Shown: positions 53,996 through 62,040, counted from the first letter of the stretch. The stretch: DNA of 64,000 nucleotides from Candidatus Leptovillus gracilis (GCA_016716065.1 JADJXA010000005.1:186001-250000), one strand, 5' to 3'. Notes: generated from the letters alone by a model not told the origin. Numbers and translations are program-made.

Positions 53996-54946
53996 TTAGC
54001 GGGTAATCATTGCCAGATCAACGGCGATGGCTTTGGGAATGACCCTGCCTTGCAAATGTTTGACAGCATTTTCCACACCCAAACGCCCCATTTCCGATGG
54101 CTGTTGGGCGATGGTCGCCGCCAATGAGCCGCTTTCCAGGGCGGCGACGGCATCATCTACGGCGTCGAAGCCCACAAAAATAATGTCGCCGGCGCGGCCA
54201 GCCTCTTCGGCAGCCAGAATAGCCCCCAGAATCATCTCGTCGTTATGAGCAAACACGCCATCAATATCGGGGTTGTCGGCTAAAATTTGGGCGAATACGG
54301 TTTGCCCCACCTCGCGGTTAAAATCGGCGACCTGGCGGGCAGCGACGGTAATGTTGGCGTATGCCGACATGGCCTGGTTAAAGCCGGCGCCGCGCTCTTT
54401 GGCCGCCGATGTGCCGACAATCCCTTCCAACTCCACCACGCTGCCTTGTTGGCCGATGGCTTCAGCCAGGTAGTCACCGGCCATCTTACCTCCGGAGAGG
54501 TTGTCGGAGGCGATGTGGCAGGTGACAACATCGGAGGCGATGCTGCGGTCCACGCTGAGGATGGCGATGCCGGCCGCGGCGGCGGCTTCGATTTGGGGGA
54601 CAACGGCCGTACTGTCCACCGGTGTGATGATGATCGCGTTCACGCCCAGGTCTATCATCTCCTGAATCTGTTGGTTTTGGGTGGCAATGTCATTGACGGC
54701 GTCACGGGTGATCAATTCCACACCCAGGCGATTGGCGGCTTCGGCAGCGCCGTTTTGCAAATTTTGGAAGAACAGCGGACCTTCCGGGATCAGCAAGGCG
54801 ATACGCGGGGTAACGGCCGTTTCTTCTGTTTGCGTTGAACCGCTGGCGGACGGTGTGGGCGTTGGCGCGGTGCAGCCAGCAAGGCTGACGCCTAATACAA
54901 ATACCAGGCCATACAAGATGATGGTCCATAAATTTTTGTGAGACAT
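53996..54946 (-). CDS. Ribose/galactose-type periplasmic binding lipoprotein without transporter
   Basis: The 316-residue protein has a signal peptide with lipobox (VSLAGC) and a Thr/Ser/Pro-rich tether. A type-I periplasmic binding fold of the RbsB group (Peripla_BP_4) follows, with DLGVNAIIITPVDS, ILSVDRSI, GVFAHNDEMILGAI and FVGFDAVDDAVAAL. The gene has a strong GAGGAG ribosome-binding site. No ATPase or permease lies next to it. It heads a run of membrane sensors in the same direction, 170 bases ahead of the first, which suggests a role as the outside ligand-binding partner of a receptor, as in ChvE-VirA or LuxP-LuxQ. Confidence 0.88.
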   Translation of the reverse strand: MSHKNLWTIILYGLVFVLGVSLAGCTAPTPTPSASGSTQTEETAVTPRIALLIPEGPLFFQNLQNGAAEAANRLGVELITRDAVNDIATQNQQIQEMIDLGVNAIIITPVDSTAVVPQIEAAAAAGIAILSVDRSIASDVVTCHIASDNLSGGKMAGDYLAEAIGQQGSVVELEGIVGTSAAKERGAGFNQAMSAYANITVAARQVADFNREVGQTVFAQILADNPDIDGVFAHNDEMILGAILAAEEAGRAGDIIFVGFDAVDDAVAALESGSLAATIAQQPSEMGRLGVENAVKHLQGRVIPKAIAVDLAMITR

Positions 54947-55370
54947 CTTTTCTCCTCAGTCGAATGGTCCAGGGATTTGGGTGATTGTGGGATGGTTGCT
55001 ACTTTGTTCAATTACCCAATTCTATCTGGTGACAGCTTGAGACTGAATGGTACTTTTGGTAAGCGCCAGCTTCTTGTTGTGTCTGCGCAAACTCGTGGAT
55101 TTAGGGCTGCCAATACGTAGCAGCCGTAGGCCGAAGTCCGTTTCCCGTTATCCGATGACATTTTCTAAAGGTAGCGCCCTACGAATACGGATTACCGATA
55201 ACGGATTATCGCTTACGGGCAGTAGGTTACAGATGTGCTGCATAGTACTCGCCCATAATAACATAGAGTAACCAACCGCGTGTGAAGAATGCGTGACTGT
55301 ACTCTGGAAATGGGTGGGAAAATAGTACCCTTTATGGCCTGCCCGGGTGGGCAAAATGCCAGGCAAACAA
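54947..55370. other. Intergenic region with word-repeat sequence, upstream of the sensor operon
   Basis: I see no supportable gene here. The stretch 55140-55220 iterates related words (CCGTTATC, ATACGGATTACC, GATAACGG, CGGATTATCGCTTACG) with an 8-bp inverted pair at 55145-55152 and 55197-55204. Similar words occur at 53900-53918 (GTAAGCGGTAATCCGTAAT). The promoter of the minus-strand operon must lie in the first 150 bases, but I cannot name convincing -10/-35 boxes. TAGAAT on the minus strand near 55020 is only a weak candidate. Confidence 0.5.
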
Positions 55371-55407
55371 AAAGACCTGAAGGGGTCTGCAAACCCTTCA
55401 GGTCTTT
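55371..55407 (-). terminator. Strong terminator after the DUF1684 gene
   Basis: AAAGACCTGAAGGG (55371-55384) and its perfect reverse complement (55394-55407) form a 14-bp stem with a 9-base loop. On the minus strand the stem ends in a T run. It begins directly after the stop codon of the gene that ends at 55408. Confidence 0.88.
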
Positions 55408-55950
55408 CTATTCCATTCCGGCGGCGGCAAACATTTTCTCCCCCGCCAGAATCGCTACTTTCAACCAGTTTTCTGGCGGTGGCAGCGGGCAGCTGTAGGC
55501 GGGCGAATACGCGCAGTAGGGGTTGTAAGCGTAATTGAAGTCTACCTCGAATGTCGTCTCAGAGAGCTGGTTAAGACCTGGTCGGTGATTATCCAGGTAA
55601 CGGCCGGCGGCGTAGGTGGAACGGCCGTTGCTCTTATCCTTAAACGGCAGAAAAAAGTCATAACCATGCGGGTCGCTGTAGATCGTCAGCGCCGCCGCCT
55701 GGCCGGCTACCTGGAAGGCAAACGTCGCCCAGCGCCGGTACAGGCGCATCTCGCCGCTGCTGGTCTCCATCTGAACCAGTGGCTCTGTTTCCGCCAGGCG
55801 TGTCACCGTCACCGTAAACACAAAGGCCGGATCGGCGGCGAAATAGCTCAGCCCGACAAAATCGGCCAACTGCGCCGGCGACAGCGGCGATTGGGGATGT
55901 TGTCGCATAAAACGATCTACTTCCGCCCGGAAGTGGGTTAATTCACTCAT
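55408..55950 (-). CDS. DUF1684 family protein
   Basis: ATG 55950 is chosen because a longer in-frame version would run through the tRNA gene. The 180-residue protein carries the DUF1684 signature at its C-terminus (YNPYCAYSPAYSCPLPPPEN then LKVAILAGEK) and the central GYDFFLPFKD with a following GRSTYAAGRYLD. The function of the family is not established. It stands alone between the tRNA terminator and its own terminator. No signal peptide is seen. Confidence 0.88.
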   Translation of the reverse strand: MSELTHFRAEVDRFMRQHPQSPLSPAQLADFVGLSYFAADPAFVFTVTVTRLAETEPLVQMETSSGEMRLYRRWATFAFQVAGQAAALTIYSDPHGYDFFLPFKDKSNGRSTYAAGRYLDNHRPGLNQLSETTFEVDFNYAYNPYCAYSPAYSCPLPPPENWLKVAILAGEKMFAAAGME

Positions 55951-55990
55951 ATGGTTTTCGCTTTTCAGCCAAACTTTTCGGGTCTGGATG

Positions 55991-56018
55991 AAAAAAGGAC
56001 ACCCTTGTGGATGTCCTT
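55991..56018 (-). terminator. Terminator of tRNA-Ser
   Basis: On the minus strand GGACATCC-ACAA-GGGTGTCC forms an 8-bp stem with one G-U pair, followed by six T residues. It begins 11 bases after the 3' end of the tRNA. Confidence 0.85.
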
Positions 56019-56028
56019 GTATATCAGG

Positions 56029-56115
56029 CGGAGAGGGTGGGATTCGAACCCACGGTGACAATAAAGCCACAACGCTTTTCGAGAGCGCCCCGATCAACCG
56101 CTCCGGCACCTCTCC
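56029..56115 (-). tRNA. tRNA-Ser (anticodon CGA)
   Basis: The 87-base cloverleaf has acceptor GGAGAGG pairing with CCTCTCC and a discriminator G. The anticodon stem encloses CTCGAAA (anticodon CGA, reading UCG). A long type-II variable arm (GTGGC-TTTATT-GTCAC) and a TTCGAATCC T-loop complete it. The CCA end is not encoded. The long variable arm confirms serine identity. Confidence 0.96.
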
Positions 56116-56203
56116 AATCAGACAGCAATTATCAATGAACCACGGCCAATTGTCAATTTTCTGTAGTAGTCAACAGCAATTCTCAATTTGCCATGGTGTG
56201 ATA

Positions 56204-56274
56204 GTAGGGGCGGGACGGCGCGGACAGGTAACAGCCGCAGCGGATGGCATTTTCCCGCGCCGTCGCGCCCCTAC
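56204..56274. repeat. Long intergenic inverted repeat (20-bp arms, one mismatch)
   Basis: GTAGGGGCGGGACGGCGCGG (56204-56223) pairs with 56255-56274 at 19 of 20 positions across a 31-base loop. It lies between tRNA-Ser and an unrecognised membrane-protein gene. There is no coding potential. It looks like a REP- or MITE-type element, and genome copies would have to be searched. Confidence 0.75.
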
Positions 56275-56288
56275 CTGCTCAACTCATT

Positions 56289-56319
56289 TGAAACACACCC
56301 ATTGAGAGGGTGCGTTTCA
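56289..56319. terminator. 12-bp hairpin with one wobble pair
   Basis: TGAAACACACCC and GGGTGCGTTTCA enclose a 7-base loop. No clear T-tract follows on either strand. It lies just beyond the terminator of the minus-strand gene at 56405. Confidence 0.45.
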
Positions 56320-56352
56320 TTTCAGTTATGCTTTGTTTACATTGCTGCACAC

Positions 56353-56375
56353 AAAAAAAACCCGGCAGGGCCGGG
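56353..56375 (-). terminator. Terminator after the membrane-protein gene
   Basis: On the minus strand a CCCGGC / GCCGGG stem with a 3-base loop is followed by eight T residues. It lies 30 bases after the stop at 56405. Confidence 0.85.
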
Positions 56376-56404
56376 CCAGGAGCATCTGAAACGAGGCGGT
56401 TTTG

Positions 56405-57193
56405 TTAATTACCGGCGGAAATCGCCGCGTTGTTGACGGTGAAGGATGAGCGAGTTAGGAGTTCACCATTGACCCAGACATCCAATGAATATTCGCCTGG
56501 TTGGAAGCCTTCTTCTGGGTTCAGATAAACGTACCCAGGGCCATCGGCCCCATATTCCCACAATTCGTTGCCGCCTTCCAGGACACGGCCGTTGTGCCGC
56601 CAAACCCACGCCCAGGCCATGCCATCGGCCATTTGATCATAGGCAAAGGTGGCGTAAAGCGTATAGTAACCCTCAGCAAAAATGCGCCCTGGGTTTAAAG
56701 CTTCATATTGGTCGTTGATTTCAGTGGAAAAAGAGAGGGGGCTGAGTTCTGTCGTATCTTTCAAAGCAACAGTGGGATCATACTTGTTGAACTCTGGGGG
56801 TAGTATTGGTCTGGTTGAAGTTGTCACCAGAGACGCTGTTTGCACGGTCTCCAATGTTTGCATCAGATCGGCTGATTTCGCTAATGCAGGGCTGGCTTGA
56901 ACCAATTGAACGATATCTTCGTGGGGCGGTTTGTCATTGACCAGTATGGCGACCCGGTTCACGTTGTCGTCGGGGCTTCGCCAGGCGTAGGCAGAAACAG
57001 CCGCCGCCGCCAACAGCAGCACCAGGCTGCTGGAAAGATACGTTTGCAGCCGTTTTTCGGCCTGACGGCGCATGAAGAAATAGGGAGACTGCTTCATGTC
57101 GCGCCAGGATTTTACGGCTACGCTGAAGGTAAACAATATAAGAAGCAGCAGTGTACCCAATATCCAGGGTATGATAGTTTCAGTGAAAACCAC
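56405..57193 (-). CDS. Unrecognised membrane-anchored protein
   Basis: The 262-residue protein has two transmembrane helices, at about 8-28 and 52-70, separated by a basic cytoplasmic loop (MRRQAEKRLQ). The C-terminal 190 residues would face outward. Its end (GYYTLYATFAYDQMADGMAWAWVWRHNG, PGEYSLDVWVNGELLTRSSFTV) looks like an immunoglobulin-like beta-sandwich. I know no named family for it. It is transcribed alone, with its own terminator. Confidence 0.75.
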   Translation of the reverse strand: MVFTETIIPWILGTLLLLILFTFSVAVKSWRDMKQSPYFFMRRQAEKRLQTYLSSSLVLLLAAAAVSAYAWRSPDDNVNRVAILVNDKPPHEDIVQLVQASPALAKSADLMQTLETVQTASLVTTSTRPILPPEFNKYDPTVALKDTTELSPLSFSTEINDQYEALNPGRIFAEGYYTLYATFAYDQMADGMAWAWVWRHNGRVLEGGNELWEYGADGPGYVYLNPEEGFQPGEYSLDVWVNGELLTRSSFTVNNAAISAGN

Positions 57194-57571
57194 AGATTAT
57201 CCTGCTCATCCTCTTCCCGATGTGGTAACTATCGGTCACGGCAATACCCATTACAAAGTATTGAGCCGCTTGATTTTTATGGACCGTTTATGCGTCACAA
57301 ACAACCATGAAGCTGTCATAGTTACCCGAAATTCTTGAAACATTATAAATAATCGTTGGTTTTGAGGCAACTCTCCGTAGGGGCTTCGTAGGCTTCACCA
57401 CCGGTGGGCAGCAAAAATGCCACCAATTTGACTCCAATTTTGCCCATTTTTAATGAATGCTTCAACCGGTTAGAGCGATGGATAAACGGCCGTTTGAAGC
57501 AGGCGTCGGGTTGGAATGTAGCGACAAAGCGGGAATACGCATATTATTGTGACGGCCGTTTACCCGGCAAC
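57194..57571. other. Divergent intergenic region between membrane-protein gene and ccmA
   Basis: This region should contain promoters for both directions, but none is convincing. A 9-bp inverted pair, GGTAACTAT (57224-57232) and ATAGTTACC (57317-57325), is separated by 84 bases. Two ACGGCCGT copies occur near 57485 and 57552. No gene is supported, since the open frame that leads into ccmA lacks family homology before about 57600. Confidence 0.45.
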
Positions 57572-58348
57572 ATGAGCATAGAGTTAAGAATGATGATCAC
57601 AATGCCCACAACAACACCTTCACCCATGATTCAAATTCAAGGGTTGGTCAAACAATATGGCGTGAATATGGTTTTGCGCGGCGTAGATTTACAGGTTGCC
57701 CAGGGAGAGTTTGTCACCCTGGTTGGCTCCAATGGCGCCGGCAAATCTACCCTGATGAAGATTGTGGCGACCCTCTTGCAGCCCACGTCCGGCCAGGTGG
57801 AGATTGGCCGCTGGCGGCTGCCGGCTTTTGCGGCTAACGTGCGGCAGCATATTGGCCTGGTTTCGCACCAATCACTGTTGTATGGCGATCTGACCGCCGC
57901 CGAGAATCTCGCTTTTTTTGCCCGGCTGTACCGGCTGGACAACGCCGACGCGCGCGTGATGGCCGCGCTGAAAAAGGTGGGCTTGTTTGCCCGGCAGCGT
58001 GACCCGGTAAGTACTTTTTCGCGGGGCATGGTACAGCGTTTGACCATCGCCCGCGCCACGCTGCACGAACCGGATGTGCTGCTGTTGGACGAGCCGTATA
58101 CCGGGCTGGATCAGGACGCCAGTCAACTGCTGGATGACCTACTGCGCCAGGAACATGGCAACGGCCGTACCATTCTCATGATCACCCACGACCTGGCACA
58201 TGGCCTGAACCTGTGCGACCGCACGGCCATTCTCAACCGGGGCAAAATTGTGCAAGAAATCGCCAGCCAGGACGTGACGGCGGCGGAATTTCTGGACCTT
58301 TACACCCATTACACACGCAAACAGAAGGCAAAAGACACCACGTCATGA
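57572..58348 (+). CDS. ccmA: Heme exporter ATP-binding protein CcmA
   Basis: The ABC domain starts at MIQIQGLVKQYG and has Walker A GSNGAGKST, a signature-like FSRGMVQRLTIARA, Walker B VLLLDEPYTGLD and switch His in ITHDL. The signature FSRGM is typical of CcmA. ATGs at 57572, 57590, 57593, 57602 and 57626 are all in frame and none has a good ribosome-binding site, so the start is uncertain. CcmA drives the CcmBC complex that releases heme-loaded CcmE in cytochrome c maturation. It overlaps ccmB by ATGA. Confidence 0.88.
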   Translation: MSIELRMMITMPTTTPSPMIQIQGLVKQYGVNMVLRGVDLQVAQGEFVTLVGSNGAGKSTLMKIVATLLQPTSGQVEIGRWRLPAFAANVRQHIGLVSHQSLLYGDLTAAENLAFFARLYRLDNADARVMAALKKVGLFARQRDPVSTFSRGMVQRLTIARATLHEPDVLLLDEPYTGLDQDASQLLDDLLRQEHGNGRTILMITHDLAHGLNLCDRTAILNRGKIVQEIASQDVTAAEFLDLYTHYTRKQKAKDTTS

Positions 58349-59067
58349 ACGAACAAACTGCGGCAGCACGGCCGTCTGAATCAGAAACCAGGCTGTTTTT
58401 TACGGCCGTATGGGCCATTGTCTGGAAAGACCTGCGCATCGAGCGCCACACCCGGCAGACCATCAGCGTCATGGCGATGTTTTCCGTCGTCACCGTCGTC
58501 ATGTTTAATTTTGCCCTGGAGGCCAACATGGATGCGGCGCGCAATGTGTCTACCGGGCTGCTGTGGGCCACCATTTTGCTGGCCGGCACGCTGGGGCTGA
58601 ACCGCTCCCTGGCGATTGAACGAGAAAACCAGACGATGGACGCCATGTTGATGGCGCCCATCCACCGCAACGCCATCTACTTGGGCAAAGTCATCAGCAT
58701 CACCTTGTTTACCCTGGCCCTGGAAGCCATCCTGGTGCTGCTGTTTATCATCTTTTTTGATAAGCCGTTGTGGCGGCCAATGGTTTTGTTGGTGCTGGTT
58801 TTGGGAACGATTGGCTATGTCGCCGCCGGCGTCATCGTCACTTCGATGACGATTCAGAGCCGCAGCCGGGAAGTTTTGCTGCCGGTGCTGCTGCTGCCAT
58901 TGTCTTTGCCCCTGGTGCTGCCCGCGGCAACGGCCGTTGCCATGTACATGTTTCCGCAGCCCCCCACGTGGGGCGAAGTCCAGAGCGCCGTCTACATTGT
59001 CATCATTTATGATCTGCTTATGGTAACGGCCGGTTTTTTGACGTACCATTTTGTTGTAGAATCATAA
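58345..59067 (+). CDS. ccmB: Heme exporter membrane protein CcmB
   Basis: The start ATG 58345 overlaps the ccmA stop. The 240-residue protein has about six transmembrane helices and the CcmB patterns GLLWATILLAGTLGLNRSLAIERENQ, LMAPIHRNAIYLGK and LLPVLLLPLSLPLVLPA. It forms the membrane part of the CcmAB(C) complex. Confidence 0.93.
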   Translation: MNEQTAAARPSESETRLFFTAVWAIVWKDLRIERHTRQTISVMAMFSVVTVVMFNFALEANMDAARNVSTGLLWATILLAGTLGLNRSLAIERENQTMDAMLMAPIHRNAIYLGKVISITLFTLALEAILVLLFIIFFDKPLWRPMVLLVLVLGTIGYVAAGVIVTSMTIQSRSREVLLPVLLLPLSLPLVLPAATAVAMYMFPQPPTWGEVQSAVYIVIIYDLLMVTAGFLTYHFVVES

Positions 59068-59104
59068 GCGCAGGTTAGTTGATAGTTGATAGTTGGTAGT
59101 TGGT

Positions 59105-59152
59105 AGTTGGCGGTTGGTTAAGTTGGGTAGCAGACCAACAAATCCGCCAACT
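59105..59152. repeat. Intergenic word-repeat hairpin (AGTTGG family) before ccmC
   Basis: The words GTTGATA and GTTGGTA iterate from 59075. AGTTGGCGG (59105-59113) pairs with CCGCCAACT (59144-59152), with TTGGT/ACCAA inside. It separates ccmB from ccmC, 29 bases before the ccmC start codon. Confidence 0.65.
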
Positions 59153-59180
59153 GATTACATACCCCCATTGGAGGAAACGG

Positions 59181-59942
59181 ATGACATCAATCACTTCCGC
59201 ACGTTTGGATAAAAGCATTCGCATTGCCAATTGGGCGGCGGCGATTGCCATTATGGTCTCCCTATTGGTCATTTTCTTTTACGCTCCGGTGGAAAGAACA
59301 ATGGGCAACGTCCAGCGCATCTTCTATTTTCACGTTGGCTCGGCCTGGGTTGGCGCGGTGGCTCTCTTTGTCGCCCTTATCTCCGGCATGTTGTACCTGC
59401 GCCAAAACGACCGCAAATGGGACACCGTTAGTCTGGCCTCGGTCGAGATCGGTCTGGTCTTTCTAACCATGGCCACCGTCGCCGGTTCGGTGTGGGGCAA
59501 ACCGGCCTGGAATACCTGGTGGCTGTGGAGTCCCCGCCTCACCCTCATCACCATCGCCTGGCTGACTTATGCCGCTTACTTCATGCTGCGCGGCGCCATT
59601 GAAGACGAAGAACGACGCGCCCGATTTGCCGCCGTTTACGTCATCGTCGCTTTTGTCACCATCATCATGGCCTACATCAGTGTACGTATCCTGCGCGACA
59701 TCCACCCAGTGGTCATCGGCAGCACGCTGGAATCGGCGCAGGGCGCGTCCGAGGGCCTGCAAGAGTTTTCCGGCCTGGATTCGGCCAAAATGGGCATCAC
59801 CTTGCTGATCAGCACCAGCGCCTTTTCATTATTATATGTCGCCTGGCTGCTCAATCGGATCCGCCTGCAACAATTAGCCGATGCCGTGAAAAATCTGAAA
59901 ATCCAGGTGACCGCCCACCTGCAAGGAGAACACGCTTCATGA
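59181..59942 (+). CDS. ccmC: Cytochrome c biogenesis protein CcmC
   Basis: ATG 59181 has a strong GGAGG; an earlier in-frame ATG lies in repeat sequence. The 253-residue protein has six transmembrane helices, heme-ligand histidines His51 and His175, and the tryptophan-rich WWD segment at 105-120 (WGKPAW...WWLWSPRLT). The usual Asp after the last Trp of that motif is Ser117 here. CcmC loads heme onto CcmE. The stop overlaps the next small gene. Confidence 0.92.
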   Translation: MTSITSARLDKSIRIANWAAAIAIMVSLLVIFFYAPVERTMGNVQRIFYFHVGSAWVGAVALFVALISGMLYLRQNDRKWDTVSLASVEIGLVFLTMATVAGSVWGKPAWNTWWLWSPRLTLITIAWLTYAAYFMLRGAIEDEERRARFAAVYVIVAFVTIIMAYISVRILRDIHPVVIGSTLESAQGASEGLQEFSGLDSAKMGITLLISTSAFSLLYVAWLLNRIRLQQLADAVKNLKIQVTAHLQGEHAS

Positions 59943-60136
59943 CCGCCCTCGTTTTGTTGACCGTCTTTCTGGAAACGGCCGATGTGCCCAACCGCTTCAA
60001 CAATTATCTCGTCCTCGGCTACTTTGCCATGTGGCTCATTGCCGTCGTCTACATTGCCAGCCTGACCATTCGCCAACGGAATTTAAAGCAAGACCTGCAA
60101 TTAATGGGGCAAATTTTACAAGAGGAAGAGAAGTAG
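59939..60136 (+). CDS. ccmD: CcmD-like small membrane protein
   Basis: The 65-residue protein has one transmembrane helix (about 26-46, YLVLGYFAMWLIAVVYIASL) followed by a basic, then acidic tail. Size, topology and ATGA coupling to ccmC fit CcmD, which stabilises the CcmC-CcmE interaction. Sequence identity in this family is always low. Confidence 0.75.
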   Translation: MTALVLLTVFLETADVPNRFNNYLVLGYFAMWLIAVVYIASLTIRQRNLKQDLQLMGQILQEEEK

Positions 60137-60155
60137 CCTCATCACACTTCCCGGT

Positions 60156-60234
60156 TTGAGTGAACTGCTGATCGCTGGTTGGTGTAAGATAACGGCCGTC
60201 CCCATCATCTAAACAGCAAAATAGCTTCACTCAA
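60156..60234. repeat. Inverted repeat between ccmD and ccdA
   Basis: TTGAGTGAA (60156-60164) and TTCACTCAA (60226-60234) are perfect 9-bp inverted copies 61 bases apart, just upstream of the ccdA-like gene. It could be an operator or a long hairpin. Significance is low. Confidence 0.4.
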
Positions 60235-60248
60235 GGCAAGATATATCT

Positions 60249-61355
60249 ATGCAAAAATCCATCTCTTTACCAGGGCGACTGCGCACCCTGTCCACCGGCC
60301 AATGGCTGCTGCTGGTTTCCATTTTCCTCGTTGTGTTGTTTCTGATCGTGGGCACAGTCACCCAATCGTCCACAACCAATGAGTTTTCCTTGGGGATTCA
60401 GCGGCAGCCCTTTGTTGTGCTGGCCGTTCTCGCCTTTTTGGCTGGTCTGCTCAGCTTTGTATCACCCTGTACGCTGCCAGTTCTGACCGCTTATTTCGCC
60501 TTTGCTTTCCAAAGCGAACGCCAACGCATTGCCACCAATACTCTGGCTTTTATGTTGGGTCTGGCTACCACATTCAGCATCTTGGGGGCGGTCGGTTTTG
60601 TCGTTGGCCGGATTTTGCTGCAAAACCAACAACTGCTCCTGCTGGTGGGCGGCTCGGTGATTCTGATGTTTGGCGTGATGAGCCTGTTGGGCATGGGTTT
60701 TGGTGGCGTCGCCCAGGGGAGCGGGCAGCAGTTTGGCGCCAGCGTGGGCGGCTCTTATCTGTTTGGGCTGACTTTTGCCGTAGGCTGGTCGAGCTGCGTG
60801 GGTCCCATTTTGGGTTCGGTTTTAACCCTGGCGGCGCAAACAGCCTCGGTGTGGCACGGCATGATGCTGCTTTTCATTTACACCATTGGCCTGGGGCTGC
60901 CACTGCTGATCGTTTCTACCTTTTTTGGGCGTATGAGCCGTCAGAGTTTGTTTTGGCGGGCGTTGAAGGGCAAAGGTTGGGACTGGGATACGCATGTCTT
61001 TGTGGTGGCCCTGGTATGGGCATTGGCTGTCTGGCGCATTCTGGTGGCGGCTTTTGTATACGCACAGCGGCGTTTCGCGTTTATGAGCGGCCTGGAGCCT
61101 TCGTTAGGCGTGGAACTTGGCCTGCTGGCGCTGGCGATAGTGGGGGCGGCGTTGTGGGTGCTTACCAGCTCCGCCGAAAGGCGCACGGTGGTACACCTGC
61201 ATACGACGCAGCTTGTTAGTGGGGCGTTGTTTATTTTGATGGGTCTGTTGATGTTGGAGGCGCAGTTGGCCTATTTTAACAACATCATTCCGCCGGGATT
61301 GGCTGAGTGGCTGGCGGTGCAGGAAGAGCGGCTGATCACGCTGTTTACGCGATGA
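60249..61355 (+). CDS. ccdA: CcdA/DsbD-type thiol-disulfide transmembrane protein
   Basis: The 368-residue protein has nine or so hydrophobic helices, with the redox cysteines in FVSPCTLPVL and GWSSCVGPILG. It passes electrons from cytoplasmic thioredoxin across the membrane to reduce apocytochrome c or its thioredoxin. It is longer than typical CcdA because of an N-terminal helix and a C-terminal region. It overlaps the TlpA-like gene by ATGA, so the two form a redox pair. Confidence 0.88.
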   Translation: MQKSISLPGRLRTLSTGQWLLLVSIFLVVLFLIVGTVTQSSTTNEFSLGIQRQPFVVLAVLAFLAGLLSFVSPCTLPVLTAYFAFAFQSERQRIATNTLAFMLGLATTFSILGAVGFVVGRILLQNQQLLLLVGGSVILMFGVMSLLGMGFGGVAQGSGQQFGASVGGSYLFGLTFAVGWSSCVGPILGSVLTLAAQTASVWHGMMLLFIYTIGLGLPLLIVSTFFGRMSRQSLFWRALKGKGWDWDTHVFVVALVWALAVWRILVAAFVYAQRRFAFMSGLEPSLGVELGLLALAIVGAALWVLTSSAERRTVVHLHTTQLVSGALFILMGLLMLEAQLAYFNNIIPPGLAEWLAVQEERLITLFTR

Positions 61356-62017
61356 CCAACGGAACGGATTCTCCGGCGGCGGGAACAAACCCTGACGGCC
61401 GTTCCCCTTTCCTCATTTGGGGCGGCCTATTTCTCCTGGGACTGGCTTTTACCCTCTTGTTGTTTGGCAGCAATTTGCTGGGCAATGATGAGGCGGCGGT
61501 TGGCGGGGATACGGCCGTTCTCTCCCAGTTACCCGCCCCTCCAGGCACAGCCAGGGTGGCCCAACTACCGGCCGGTGGCAGCAAATTCGTGGCCGTTGGC
61601 GACACCGCCACCAACTTCTACCTGCCCGACCTGACCGGCGAGATCGTGGATTTAGAGAGTTTTCGCGGCCGGCCGGTCATCGTCAATTTTTGGGCCACCT
61701 GGTGCGCCCCCTGCCGGCTGGAAATGCCTGCCCTGGAAGCCGCCTACCAGGCCCACCAGGCAGACGATCTGGTGATTCTGGCCGTCAACAGCCAGGAAAC
61801 GCACCAGGACGTGACCGATTTTTTTGCTGAATTGGGGTTAACCTTCACGCCGCTGCTGGATTACGACGGGCAAATTTCCCGCCTCTACAGCGTGTTTAAT
61901 TTTCCTTCGACTTATTTTATTGATGAGGCAGGACGGGTAACGGCCGTACATCGTGGTCTGCTCTCCGCCGAACAAATCGAAACCTATCTGGCGGCCATCA
62001 TCAATAAACCCAACTAA
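61352..62017 (+). CDS. TlpA/ResA-like membrane-anchored thioredoxin
   Basis: The start chosen is ATG 61352, overlapping the ccdA stop. The 221-residue protein has an N-terminal membrane anchor (about 20-38), a spacer and a thioredoxin fold with active site WATWCAPCRLEMP and the cis-proline segment FPSTYFID. It would keep apocytochrome heme-binding cysteines reduced, taking electrons from the CcdA-like protein. Confidence 0.92.
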   Translation: MTNGTDSPAAGTNPDGRSPFLIWGGLFLLGLAFTLLLFGSNLLGNDEAAVGGDTAVLSQLPAPPGTARVAQLPAGGSKFVAVGDTATNFYLPDLTGEIVDLESFRGRPVIVNFWATWCAPCRLEMPALEAAYQAHQADDLVILAVNSQETHQDVTDFFAELGLTFTPLLDYDGQISRLYSVFNFPSTYFIDEAGRVTAVHRGLLSAEQIETYLAAIINKPN

Positions 62018-62040
62018 AACAGGCCCTTTGGGGGAGTGTT

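Noticed and set aside
55148..55366. Small minus-strand open frame in the gap upstream of the sensor operon
   Set aside because: It overlaps word-repeat sequence, has no ribosome-binding site and matches no family.
55951..56109. Longer start of the DUF1684 gene
   Set aside because: It would translate through tRNA-Ser and its terminator; family homology begins at the ATG at 55950.
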